Positions 25,713 through 33,914 of a DNA stretch of 64,000 nt are shown one piece after another. The position numbers and the translations under genes were made by a program. The stretch's first letter is position 1. Each line of letters begins with the position of its first letter. Below the pieces are notes generated by a model that was given only the letters and a program-made list of their open reading frames with translations, was not told the origin of the DNA and did no database searches. Location: assembly GCF_041261205.1 (NCBI RefSeq), contig NZ_JBGCCH010000001.1, positions 682,001 through 746,000 of the forward strand. The letters are read 5' to 3'. This DNA comes from Catenulispora sp. MAP5-51 (GTDB lineage: Bacteria; Actinomycetota; Actinomycetes; Streptomycetales; Catenulisporaceae).

Positions 25713-27379
25713 GCACCGTGGAGCAGACCGACGTCCTGGTCGTCGGCAGCGGCTTCGGCGGCGCCATCGCCGCCTACCACCTGGCCGCCGGCGGGGCGCG
25801 GGTGGTGGTGCTGGAGCGCGGTCCGTGGCTCACCGGCGAGGACTTCGACCAGGACTTCCGCTTCGGGGCCTCCGGGACCCGCATCTTCGACTTCGTCATC
25901 GGCAACGGGATGAGCCTGCTGGGCGGCAACTGCGTCGGCGGCGGCAGCGTCGTGTACTTCGCCGCGATGCCGCGCGCGCCGCGGTTCGTCTTCGAGCGGC
26001 GCGGGTCGATCGGGCGGCGGATGTGGCCGGCGGCGCTGACCCGGGACACGCTGGAGCCGTGGTACGACCGGGTCGCCGAGGCACTGCCGATCAGCCAGCT
26101 GGGCTGGAACGACGCCACCTACTCCGGCGGGCTGTGGGCCGCGGCGTGCGCGCACGCCGGCCGCACCGCCAACCCGGTGCCGGCGGCGATCGACCGGGAG
26201 CTGTGCACCAACTGCAACTGGATGCTGGCCGGCTGCCGGTTCGACGCCAAGCGCTCCATGCTGCTGAACTACCTGCCGGCGGCGGTGTCGCACGGCGCGC
26301 AGATCCGGCCGCTGCACGAGGTGCAGCAGATCGCACGGACCGAGGACGGCTCGTATCAGATCTCGTACAACACCGTGCACGATGTGGACTACCGCGTCGT
26401 CACCGGCGGCGGCACCATCCAGGCCAAGATCGTGGTGCTGGCCGCCGGGGCCGGGGCCACGCCGGTGATCCTGCAGCGCTCGGAGCCGGCGCTGGGCCGG
26501 ATGCCGCACGCGGTGGGCCGCTACTTCTCCGGCAACGGCGAGCGCCTGAACACCGCGATCATCGACGAGGACCGGGCCCGCGAGGTGCTGGGCCTGGACC
26601 GCGGCGACGGCCTGGCCTACGCGGCCAACCAGATCGGCAAGGGGCCGACCGTGGCCTCCTGGGACGACCTGGACGCGGCCAAGCCGGAGTTCGAGCGCTT
26701 CTCCCTGGAGCAGCTGTACTTCCCGCCGGGCCTGGGCACGATCCTGGCTCAGACCCCTGATCCGGACAGCGCCGTGCCGGCCTGGTTCGGACCGCGCAAG
26801 AAGGAGATCGTCGAACGCTGGCAGTCCTGGCTGACCATCTTCACCACCAGCGAGGACGACAACGAGGGCGTCTTCGGCCCCCCGCCGCCGACCGGCAACG
26901 CCACCCGCTTCTCCCAGCAGATGCTCGGGTTCGGCCCGCTGACCTACCGCCCGACGGCGAACACGCTGCACGGCTGGGAACTTTCAGACGCGGAGATCAA
27001 GCGGGTGCTGGAGAAGGACGGCCTGGCGAAGGTGCGGCCGTGGACCAACGAGGTCGTCGGCGCCTACACCGTGCACCCGCTGGCCTCCTGCCGGATCGGC
27101 GACGACCCGGCCACCTCGGCCCTGGACGACTCGCACGAGCTGCGCGGGCACCCGGGCATCTTCGTCACCGACGGCTCCGCGGTCCCCGGCGCGCTGCTGG
27201 TCAACCCGGCCTTCACCATCGCGGCCCTGGCCGAGCGGGCGATGCCCGGCATCGTGCGCGCGGCACGCGAGCGGGGCATCGCCGTGCGCTACGGCGCGCC
27301 GAGCCCGGACGGGGCCACGGCGGCGCGCGAGGCGTCGTGGAAGCAGGCGGTGCGGCTGGCGGGTGCCGCAGGATCCTGA
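25709..27379 (+). CDS. GMC-type FAD oxidoreductase (cholesterol-oxidase-like)
   Basis: A 556-residue flavoprotein. The FAD motif VVGSGFGGAIAAYHLAAGG is at the N-terminus and GGNCVGGGSVVYFAAMP is the GMC signature loop. CTNCNWMLAGC is a cysteine cluster also seen in actinomycete members of this family. The C-terminal VGAYTVHPLASCRIGDD and VTDGSAVPGALLVNPAFTIA carry the catalytic histidine and asparagine region. It would oxidise an alcohol or sterol-like substrate. The start is coupled to DUF5987 by a 4-bp overlap. Two related AraC regulators flank the pair. Confidence 0.9.
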   Translation: MSTVEQTDVLVVGSGFGGAIAAYHLAAGGARVVVLERGPWLTGEDFDQDFRFGASGTRIFDFVIGNGMSLLGGNCVGGGSVVYFAAMPRAPRFVFERRGSIGRRMWPAALTRDTLEPWYDRVAEALPISQLGWNDATYSGGLWAAACAHAGRTANPVPAAIDRELCTNCNWMLAGCRFDAKRSMLLNYLPAAVSHGAQIRPLHEVQQIARTEDGSYQISYNTVHDVDYRVVTGGGTIQAKIVVLAAGAGATPVILQRSEPALGRMPHAVGRYFSGNGERLNTAIIDEDRAREVLGLDRGDGLAYAANQIGKGPTVASWDDLDAAKPEFERFSLEQLYFPPGLGTILAQTPDPDSAVPAWFGPRKKEIVERWQSWLTIFTTSEDDNEGVFGPPPPTGNATRFSQQMLGFGPLTYRPTANTLHGWELSDAEIKRVLEKDGLAKVRPWTNEVVGAYTVHPLASCRIGDDPATSALDDSHELRGHPGIFVTDGSAVPGALLVNPAFTIAALAERAMPGIVRAARERGIAVRYGAPSPDGATAAREASWKQAVRLAGAAGS

Positions 27380-27517
27380 TACGCCGGGGGCTACACGTTG
27401 CCAAAGGCGTGTCACCTGACTACGCTCCGCCTCAAGTGATTTGCCCTGATAAAGCGCCACCTCCGGCGCCGGCTGACGATCTCGGGGACCCAGTCGGCGC
27501 CTCCGACCGGAGACGGG

Positions 27518-28327
27518 ATGCCCAGCGCCGAGACCACTCATTCCTGCGACCCGGCCGTCCGGGCAGCCGTCGAGCGCGCGATCGTGACGCTGTGGGACCA
27601 CCACCGTGAACCGCTTTCCCTGTCCACCGTCGCGCACTGCGCGGACCTGAGCCCGCTGCGCCTGTCCCGGGCGTTCCGGGCCCAGACCGGCACCTCCCCG
27701 GCCCGCTTCCTCGCCGCGATCCGCCTGTACCAGGCCAAGCGGCTGCTGGCGGAAACCTCGATGAGCGTGGCGGACGTGGCGTTCGAGACCGGCTATCGCA
27801 GCCCTCGGACATTCAGCCGCCGCTTCACCGCCCGCGTGGGCGCCCCGCCGGAGCGCTACCGGCGTCTGGCACTGCATGGCGCATCCCGCCGGTCCCTGAT
27901 GTCCACGCAGCGTCCCGCTGTGCGCCCCGGAGGGATGCAGGGGCTGGTCCGAGTACCGGACGAGACCCCCGGCATGCGCATCTACGTGGGCGCCTTCACC
28001 GGCCCGATCGTCCGCGGCGGCCCGGTCGCCCGCGACGTCCTCGACGCACCCGGACGCTACCGCCTCTGCGCGGTACCCGCCGGCGACTGGCACATCCGCG
28101 CCGCCGCGGTCCCCCTGGCACCGCAGCGACTGGCGGTGGGAACGGCGCGCGCCGTGGTCCGCCACGGCGAGCGCTGCGTCGACGCGGACATCGAAATGCG
28201 GCCCGCCGAGGTGATGGACCTGCCGATCCTGCTGGCGCTCCCGGAGTTCGACCGGGGCGGCGCGCATCCGGTGCCCCGGCTGGGGTTCGGCTTTGAGCCG
28301 GGGGCGGCGGGGGTCTGGACGGCTTGA
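27518..28327 (+). CDS. AraC-family regulator, N-terminal HTH architecture (paralogue 2)
   Basis: A 269-residue regulator with the same reversed layout as the protein at 23963. The helix-turn-helix pair is first (LSTVAHCADLSPLRLSRAF; VADVAFETGYRSPRTFSRRF). A beta-rich domain follows with DAPGRYRLCAVPAGDWHIRA, which matches its paralogue. RBS GGAGACGGG stands before the ATG. Together the two flank the DUF5987/GMC pair, one on each side. This suggests duplication within the locus and either cooperative control or divergence of one copy. Confidence 0.88.
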   Translation: MPSAETTHSCDPAVRAAVERAIVTLWDHHREPLSLSTVAHCADLSPLRLSRAFRAQTGTSPARFLAAIRLYQAKRLLAETSMSVADVAFETGYRSPRTFSRRFTARVGAPPERYRRLALHGASRRSLMSTQRPAVRPGGMQGLVRVPDETPGMRIYVGAFTGPIVRGGPVARDVLDAPGRYRLCAVPAGDWHIRAAAVPLAPQRLAVGTARAVVRHGERCVDADIEMRPAEVMDLPILLALPEFDRGGAHPVPRLGFGFEPGAAGVWTA

Positions 28328-28683
28328 GGGGGCGCTGCGGGGTGGTTGCTCGAAGCCCCAAAAAGGGCGCCGCTGACCTCTGTGTGGGTCAGTTCCTCGT
28401 GCGGGTGCGGCTGGGGTGGGTGACTTACAGGCGTTTCTTGACGGCTTCGCGCAGGGTTTACGGGATTCGTTGGTGGCGCGGGTCGGGGTGGCGCTGGTGT
28501 CGCGGGGCGGCGGTGGTGTGGGTAGGTGGGCGGCTCTACTGCGACAGTCAAGGGCAACTGCGACAGTCAAGGGCAAGGTCAAGAGCTTGAAGAGCGCCTC
28601 CGGCGGCGCCTGCGCGGCGAGCGGCCTGGCTCCGGGGATGGGGGGCCGCGTAGTCGGGCGGCGGTCGTTGCTTGTGGTCGCCT

Positions 28684-28847
28684 TTGTCCCGGATTCCCCG
28701 CCGCTTCAGCGCCCGGAGGGAACCATCCCGGCCTGGGCGGTGTCAAGCCGGATCACTGTTGCTGGCCACCGGTTCCGTTCGGCTGGACACCGCCCAGTCC
28801 GGGATGGTTGTGCAAGCACCGCCGAAGCGACGGGGAATCCGGGACAA
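28684..28847. repeat. Inner hairpin 1 of the large palindrome
   Basis: Arms 28684-28707 and 28824-28847 pair at 23 of 24 positions. A second pair (28721-28743 with 28787-28809) pairs at 22 of 23 inside it. The fold is a long double stem-loop. It is related to hairpin 2, sharing the TGTCCCGGAT start. Confidence 0.8.
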
Positions 28848-28942
28848 CCCCCGCCTGTGGTGTGGACGGGGTCCACTCTGTTCGCACACGCTGCGGCAAC
28901 GTGACTGGCACGAGGCGCGGGGACCCTTCCCACAGGCGGGGT

Positions 28943-29105
28943 TGTCCCGGATCCCTCGTCGCTGTCGGCGGGCCCTGCCAATCATTCCGGACTGGCGGTG
29001 TCAAGTCGGACGAAACCGCACCACAGCAGCGTGTGATCCGACTTGATACCGCCAGGCCGGGATGATTCCGTTTACGGCGCCGTCAGCGACGAGGGATCCG
29101 GGACA
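28943..29105. repeat. Inner hairpin 2 of the large palindrome
   Basis: Arms 28943-28964 and 29084-29105 pair at 22 of 22 positions. A 31-bp inner pair (28980-29010 with 29037-29067) matches at 28 positions. The perfect outer stem in the presence of diverged inner sequence suggests that pairing has been kept. Confidence 0.8.
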
Positions 29106-29400
29106 GAGGCGACCAACACTCAGACCGCAGCCCACGCGGGGTCTGGTGATCCCTCCGAGCCGAGGCCGCTCGCCGCGCAGGCGCCGCCGGAGGCGCTTGT
29201 AAGCCCTTGACTGTCGCCTTTGCCTGTCGTAGTTGCCCTTGACTGTCGCAGTAGACCCGACCACCTACCCACGCCACCGCCGCCCCGCGAAACCAGCACC
29301 ACCCCCGACCCGCGCCACCAACGGATCCCGTAAACCGTGCGCGAAGCCGTCAGAAAACGCCTGTGCCTGTCAACCCACAAACAAACCGCACCAGCGCACG

Positions 29401-29432
29401 CCGCCGCACCGGCTCTCCAGCCGGTGCGGCGG
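29401..29432 (-). terminator. Hairpin terminator of the biosynthetic operon
   Basis: Perfect 13-bp GC arms CCGCCGCACCGGC (29401-29413) and its complement (29420-29432) with a TCTCCA loop, 17 bp beyond the stop codon of the last minus-strand flavoprotein gene. It plausibly ends the NRPS-aminomutase-hydroxylase transcript. Confidence 0.75.
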
Positions 29433-29448
29433 CACTCTCGTTCGCGCC

Positions 29449-30630
29449 TCAGATGTAATGCGTGTTCGGCTCCAGCCCGCACAGCACGCGCCCGTACAGC
29501 TCCAGGTTCGTCGCCGGGTGCATGATCGCGTGCAGCGACAGGGTCTGCACGTCGCGCTGGATGCGCTGGATCGGCACCGTCGAGTACACCGAGGAGCCGC
29601 CGCTCTCGGAGTTCAGCAGGTCCACTGCTTCCTTCGAGCGCTGGGTCGCGGCGCCCAGGTCCAGGCGGGCCTTCGCGCGCTGCTCCAGGGTCCAGGTCTG
29701 GCCGGCGGCGGCCTTGTCGTCGAGCATGCCGGCGGCGCGCATGACGTGGAACTCCGCCTCGTCGATGCGGGTCACGGCGTCGGCGGTGGTCAGGTGGGTG
29801 ATGGGGGCCTCGGACTGGTTCTCGTAGGCGGTGTAGGTGATCTTGCGGCCGGGCAGGCGCTCGAGGAAGGCCTCGCGGGCGGCGCGGGCCAGGCCCAGGG
29901 CGACGGAGGCGACCGTGGTGCAGGCGGTGGGCATGAACGGGGCCTGGTACACCGGGCTGGCGGCGTTGCGGCCGAGTTGGTGGACGCCGGCCAGGATCGG
30001 GGGCATCGACAGGATGCGCGCGTCGGGGACGAACAGGTCCTGGGCCACCGTGCTCACGCTGCCCGAGCCGCGCATGCCGGCGGTGTGCCAGTCGTCGACG
30101 ACGGTCAGGTCGGCCAGCGGGATCAGGACCATGATGGGCTCGTAGGAGCCGTCCGGGTGGGCCCGGACGGCCGCGTTGGTGTTCCACGCGCTCTGGCGGC
30201 TGCCGGTGTTGAACGCCCACTTGCCGTTCAGCACGACGCCGCCGTCCGTCGGGACGCCGACCGCGCTGGGGCTCAGGATGCCGCTGATCCGCACGTCCGG
30301 GTCGGCGAAGACCTCCTCCTGGACCTCGTCCGGGAACATCCCGGCCATCCAGGCGCTGATCGCCCACACAGCGCTGGTCCAGCCGGTGGAGCCGTCACCG
30401 CGGGACAGTTCGGACACGACGTCGGCGACGGTGCGCATCGGCGACTCATAGCCGCCGAAGTGCTTGGGCACCCGCATCTTCAGCAGCCCGGAGTCGGTGA
30501 GCGCGCCCACCACGTCCTCGGGCAGGCGGCGGTTCTCCTCGATCCAGGGCGCGCTCTTGGCCAGCAGCGGGACCAGGTCCGTGGCGCGGCCGAGCAGTTC
30601 CCGCCGCGACGGGGCGATCGTTTCGGACAT
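29449..30630 (-). CDS. Acyl-CoA-dehydrogenase-fold flavin monooxygenase (group D type)
   Basis: A 393-residue flavoprotein with the acyl-CoA dehydrogenase fold. The N-terminus has EENRRLPEDVVGALTDSGLL and LKMRVPKHFGGYE. The middle has the flavin-contacting WAFNTGSRQSAWNT and WHTAGMRGSGSVS strands, and the C-terminus ends in a helical bundle. These features match the oxygenase components of two-component phenol and sterol hydroxylases (HsaA-like) better than true acyl-CoA dehydrogenases. A reduced flavin partner enzyme is not encoded nearby. It follows the HpaB-type hydroxylase after a 30-bp gap at the end of the biosynthetic operon, so a second oxidation of the beta-tyrosine-derived scaffold is the natural guess. 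Confidence 0.8.
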   Translation of the reverse strand: MSETIAPSRRELLGRATDLVPLLAKSAPWIEENRRLPEDVVGALTDSGLLKMRVPKHFGGYESPMRTVADVVSELSRGDGSTGWTSAVWAISAWMAGMFPDEVQEEVFADPDVRISGILSPSAVGVPTDGGVVLNGKWAFNTGSRQSAWNTNAAVRAHPDGSYEPIMVLIPLADLTVVDDWHTAGMRGSGSVSTVAQDLFVPDARILSMPPILAGVHQLGRNAASPVYQAPFMPTACTTVASVALGLARAAREAFLERLPGRKITYTAYENQSEAPITHLTTADAVTRIDEAEFHVMRAAGMLDDKAAAGQTWTLEQRAKARLDLGAATQRSKEAVDLLNSESGGSSVYSTVPIQRIQRDVQTLSLHAIMHPATNLELYGRVLCGLEPNTHYI

Positions 30631-30660
30631 GAAAGGGCCTACCTCTCGTGAGAAAGCGAA

Positions 30661-32190
30661 TCAGGGTCGATTGGTCAAGGACCTGAGATCGGAGAAGGAC
30701 TCCAGGTCCGGCACCGTCCAGCCGTCCAGGTCGTACTCGGCCAGGCACTGCTCGACGAACGCCTCGTAGCCGCGCAGCTGGCCGGACGCCAGCTGCGCCA
30801 TGTACAGCTCGACCCGGGTGTTCTCGTGGTTCCCCGAGTAGTTGCGCTCGTACAGCTCGTGCCGGCCGCCGAACTCGCTGCCGACCGCGTCCCACAGCAG
30901 TTTCATGAGCTTGACCCGCTCCACCGCCGTGACCCCGCCGGAGCCGCGCACGTACTTGTCCAGATACGGCCGGGTCTGCGGGTTGCGGAAGTCCTCGGCG
31001 CTGGAGGGCACGTAGATCAGCCCGCTGGCCACGTCCTGCAGGATGATCTCGCGGATCCGCGGATAGCCCACCTGCATGAACCAGCGGTACGCCATCCCGT
31101 AGTCCTGGTTCGGCAGCACCGCGCCGTCCTTCCACGGCACCGGGTTGCGCGCCGCGGCGTCGGCCAGCCCCCAGAACAGGTTCCGCCAGGCCAGCACCTC
31201 CCCCAGCCGGCTCTGCACGCCCCGGAAGTCCCGCGTCCCGGTGACCGCCAGGGCCTTGGACAGCAGCCCGGCCAGGAACTCCAGCTTCACCGCCAGGCGG
31301 ATGCAGCCGTGGAAGGTGAACCGCTCCGGGAATCCGGAGCGGGCCGTGAACATCTGTACCTTGCCCAGGTCCCCGTAGATGAAGACGTTCTCCCAGGGGA
31401 TCAACACCTTGTCCATGATCAGGATGGTGTCGTTCTCGTCCAGGCGCGAGGACAGCGGATAGTCGAACGGGCTGCCGGCCACCGCGGCGGTGGCGCTGTA
31501 GGAGGGCCGGCAGATCAGCTTCAGCCCGGGGGCGTCCATCGGCACCGTGGCCACCAGCGCGTACTGGCGCTTGCGGACCGGCAGGCCGTAGTGCGCGATG
31601 AAGTTGTAATGCGTCAGCGCCGAGCCCGTGGCCACCACCTTGGCGCCGCTGACCACGAGCCCGGCGTCGGTCTCCTTCTCGGCGTGCACGAACACGTCGG
31701 CGACCTCGTCCGGCGGCCGGTCGCGGTCCACCGGCGGGTGCACGATCGCGTGGTTCCAGTACAGGACCTTCTCCTGCGACTCCCGGTACCAGCGCCGCGC
31801 GTTGTCGGCGAAGGGGGCGTAGAAGTCGGCGTTCGCGCCGAGCGTGCCGAGGAAGGAGGCCTTGTAGTCGGGGCTCCGGCCCATCCAGCCGTAGCTCAGG
31901 CGGGCCCACGCCGCGATCGCGCCCTGGGCCGCGACCAGGTCCTCGGCGCTGCGCGGCGTGGTGAAGAAGCGGTGGGTGTAGCCCTCGCCGCCGCCGTCGA
32001 CCGGACAGGTCAGGACGTCGCGGTGGCGCTCGTCGTGCAGCGCGTCGTAAAGCCGGGCGGTCATGCGCACCGGGTTGTGGAACGCCGGGTGCGTGGTGAC
32101 GTCCTTGACGCGCTCGCCGTAGACGTAGACCTCGCGACCGTCGCGCAGGCTGTCCACGTACTCCTCGCCGGTCATCGGCCGAGTGGCCAT
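30661..32190 (-). CDS. 4-hydroxyphenylacetate 3-hydroxylase-type flavin oxygenase (HpaB/SgcC family)
   Basis: A 509-residue FADH2-dependent aromatic ortho-hydroxylase. It starts [20 protein letters not shown], has [18 protein letters not shown] near its end, and [20 protein letters not shown] and [16 protein letters not shown] in the middle, all typical of HpaB oxygenases. SgcC of the C-1027 pathway belongs to this family and 3-hydroxylates PCP-bound beta-tyrosine. Here the aminomutase gene lies 28 bp upstream in the same operon and the NRPS lies before that. By analogy, it should hydroxylate tyrosyl or beta-tyrosyl to a catechol. No flavin reductase is adjacent, so a genomic one must supply FADH2. 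Confidence 0.88.
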   Translation of the reverse strand: MATRPMTGEEYVDSLRDGREVYVYGERVKDVTTHPAFHNPVRMTARLYDALHDERHRDVLTCPVDGGGEGYTHRFFTTPRSAEDLVAAQGAIAAWARLSYGWMGRSPDYKASFLGTLGANADFYAPFADNARRWYRESQEKVLYWNHAIVHPPVDRDRPPDEVADVFVHAEKETDAGLVVSGAKVVATGSALTHYNFIAHYGLPVRKRQYALVATVPMDAPGLKLICRPSYSATAAVAGSPFDYPLSSRLDENDTILIMDKVLIPWENVFIYGDLGKVQMFTARSGFPERFTFHGCIRLAVKLEFLAGLLSKALAVTGTRDFRGVQSRLGEVLAWRNLFWGLADAAARNPVPWKDGAVLPNQDYGMAYRWFMQVGYPRIREIILQDVASGLIYVPSSAEDFRNPQTRPYLDKYVRGSGGVTAVERVKLMKLLWDAVGSEFGGRHELYERNYSGNHENTRVELYMAQLASGQLRGYEAFVEQCLAEYDLDGWTVPDLESFSDLRSLTNRP

Positions 32191-32218
32191 CTTCTCCTGC
32201 CCTCCTGCTCGGCGCCTT

Positions 32219-33910
32219 TCAGCGCAGTTCGACGCCGCAGTTCTCGACGGCGGCGATGAACTCCCCGCGGGTCAGGGCCGCGGCGACGGTCTCGATGTCG
32301 TCGGCCATGTACCGGTCCTGGTTCAGCGGCGGCACCAGCGAGCGCACCGCGTCGTAGGCGGCGCGGCCGGCCGGGCCCAGGCCGTCGTAGCGCCCGGAGA
32401 CGTCCACCGCCGAGGCCGCGGCCAGGAACTCCACGGCCAGGATGTACTGGTTGTTGGCCAGCACCCGCCGGGCGTTGCGGGCCGCGATCAGGCCCATGCT
32501 GACGATGTCCTGGTTGTCGCCGTTGGACGGCACGCTCTGGGTGCTGGCCGGGCCGATCGTCCGGTTCTCGGCGACCAGCGCTGTGGCCGGGTACTGCGCG
32601 CCGGCGTAGCCGCTGCTCAGGCCCGGGTCGCCGGCCACCAGGAACTCCGGCAGGCCGTAGCTCAGGTGCCGGTTCAGCACCCGGTTGAGCTGCCGCTCGG
32701 CCAGCACCCCGAGCTGGGTCAGCGCGATGGTGGTGAAGTCCATGACGAAGGCCACGGGCTGGCCGTGGAAGTTCGCGCCGTGGAAGACCTCGTGGTCCTC
32801 GAAGAACAGCGGGTTGTCGTTCGCGGAGTTCAGTTCGGTCTGCACCCGCGCCGACACGTGCGCCAGGGTGTCCCGGACGCTGCCGAGCACCTGCGGCATG
32901 GCCCGCAGTGAGTACGCCTTCTGCAGGTAGATCTCGGTCCGGGTGACGTCCCCGTCGCCCTTGGCCGCGGCGACCTGGCGCCGCAGGTCCGCGTGCTCCA
33001 CGGTCAGCCCGCTGCCGCGCAGCAGGGCCCGCATGTTCGCCGCGGTGTCGATCTGGCCGGGGTGCGGCCGGGCGATGTCGTGGCCCTCGGGCTGGAACGG
33101 CCCCATCGACCCGCGCACCGCTTCGACCAGCAGCGCCGAGACGATCTCAGCGTGCCGCACCTGCTCCAGCGCCCGGCCGGCGACCAGGGCGCCCAGGCCC
33201 GTCATCGCCGAGGTGCCGTTGATCAGCGCCAAGCCCTCCTTGAACTTCAGCTCCAGCGGCGTGATCCCGAGCGAGCGCAGCACCGGGGCGACCGGCCGCG
33301 GGCCGTCCGGGCCCAGGAAGTAGCCCTCCCCGATGACCGTGGCCGCGACGTGCGACAGCGGGGCCAGGTCGCCGCTGGCGCCCAGCGAGCCGATCTCCGG
33401 GATGGCCGGGATCAGGCCGGTGTTCAGATACAGGGCCAGCCGCTCCAGGATCTCCGGGCGCACCGCCGAGTAGCCCTTGGCCAGGGCGTTGAGCCGGGTG
33501 GCGACGATCGCGCGGGCCTGGTCCTCGGGGAAGTGCGGGCCGACGCCCGCGCTGTGGCTGCGCACCAGGTTGGTCTGCAGCTCGGTCTCGCGCGAGGGGT
33601 CGACGAGCATGTAGATCATCTCGCCGTAGCCGGTGGTGACCCCGTAGACCGGGATCCCGGCCCGGACCACGTCCTCGAAGACGGCCCGGCTCTTGCCGGC
33701 CTTGGCCAGCGACTGCGGGGTCAGCGAGACCTCGGCCCGCTGCTCGGCCACGCGCCGGACGGCCGGGATGTCCAGGCTCTCGCCGTCCAGGACCACCGGG
33801 GTGGCGACGGCTGGGGCGCTGATGGGCGAAGACACGGCGTTCTCCTTCATCTGGTTCGATCTCATCTGCTGCGATCTCATCTGCTGCGATCTCGCTTGCT
33901 GCGATCTCAT
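32219..33910 (-). CDS. MIO tyrosine 2,3-aminomutase/ammonia-lyase, SgcC4-like
   Basis: A 563-residue enzyme that would turn L-tyrosine into beta-tyrosine (or ammonia plus coumarate). It has the MIO-forming triad Ala-Ser-Gly in [15 protein letters not shown] (residues 178-180), the catalytic tyrosine region [15 protein letters not shown] and [16 protein letters not shown] and TVEHADLRR are strongly like SgcC4-type aminomutases rather than histidine or phenylalanine lyases. The start is uncertain. ATG 33910 overlaps the NRPS stop (ATGA) but adds about 20 residues of RSQQM repeats. ATG 33850 (MKENAVSS) gives the usual family length near 540. The gene is co-directional with the NRPS and hydroxylase. 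Confidence 0.92.
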   Translation of the reverse strand: MRSQQARSQQMRSQQMRSNQMKENAVSSPISAPAVATPVVLDGESLDIPAVRRVAEQRAEVSLTPQSLAKAGKSRAVFEDVVRAGIPVYGVTTGYGEMIYMLVDPSRETELQTNLVRSHSAGVGPHFPEDQARAIVATRLNALAKGYSAVRPEILERLALYLNTGLIPAIPEIGSLGASGDLAPLSHVAATVIGEGYFLGPDGPRPVAPVLRSLGITPLELKFKEGLALINGTSAMTGLGALVAGRALEQVRHAEIVSALLVEAVRGSMGPFQPEGHDIARPHPGQIDTAANMRALLRGSGLTVEHADLRRQVAAAKGDGDVTRTEIYLQKAYSLRAMPQVLGSVRDTLAHVSARVQTELNSANDNPLFFEDHEVFHGANFHGQPVAFVMDFTTIALTQLGVLAERQLNRVLNRHLSYGLPEFLVAGDPGLSSGYAGAQYPATALVAENRTIGPASTQSVPSNGDNQDIVSMGLIAARNARRVLANNQYILAVEFLAAASAVDVSGRYDGLGPAGRAAYDAVRSLVPPLNQDRYMADDIETVAAALTRGEFIAAVENCGVELR

Positions 33911-33914
33911 CTGC
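33855..33914 (-). repeat. 15-bp tandem repeat across the NRPS/aminomutase junction
   Basis: Four exact-period units of TGCGATCTCATCTGC type (33855, 33870, 33885, 33900). In the aminomutase frame they code [10 protein letters not shown]. The last unit contains the NRPS stop codon (33907-33909) and the overlapping ATG. Each unit but one supplies an in-frame ATG, giving several possible starts. Confidence 0.88.

Larger units (their letters stand above)
28429..29362. repeat. Near-1-kb imperfect palindrome of nested hairpins, no gene
   Basis: Symmetric about position 28895-28896. Outer arms 28429-28627 and 29163-29362 are inverted copies with high identity; the block GCCTCCGGCGGCGCCTGCGC (28596) is exactly mirrored at 29175-29194. 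Inside are two shorter hairpins (listed separately) and a central inverted pair around CCCGCCTGTGG. The left arm also contains a 19-bp tandem repeat (28538-28575), and degenerate copies occur in the right arm. No gene-like frame is convincing in it. It separates the AraC and flavoprotein genes, fills their 1.1-kb gap, and may be a repeat element or structured RNA. Confidence 0.85.

Noticed and set aside
28327-29449. Several small frames within the large palindrome
   Set aside because: They are mirrored in both arms, lack ribosome sites and have no protein-like composition.
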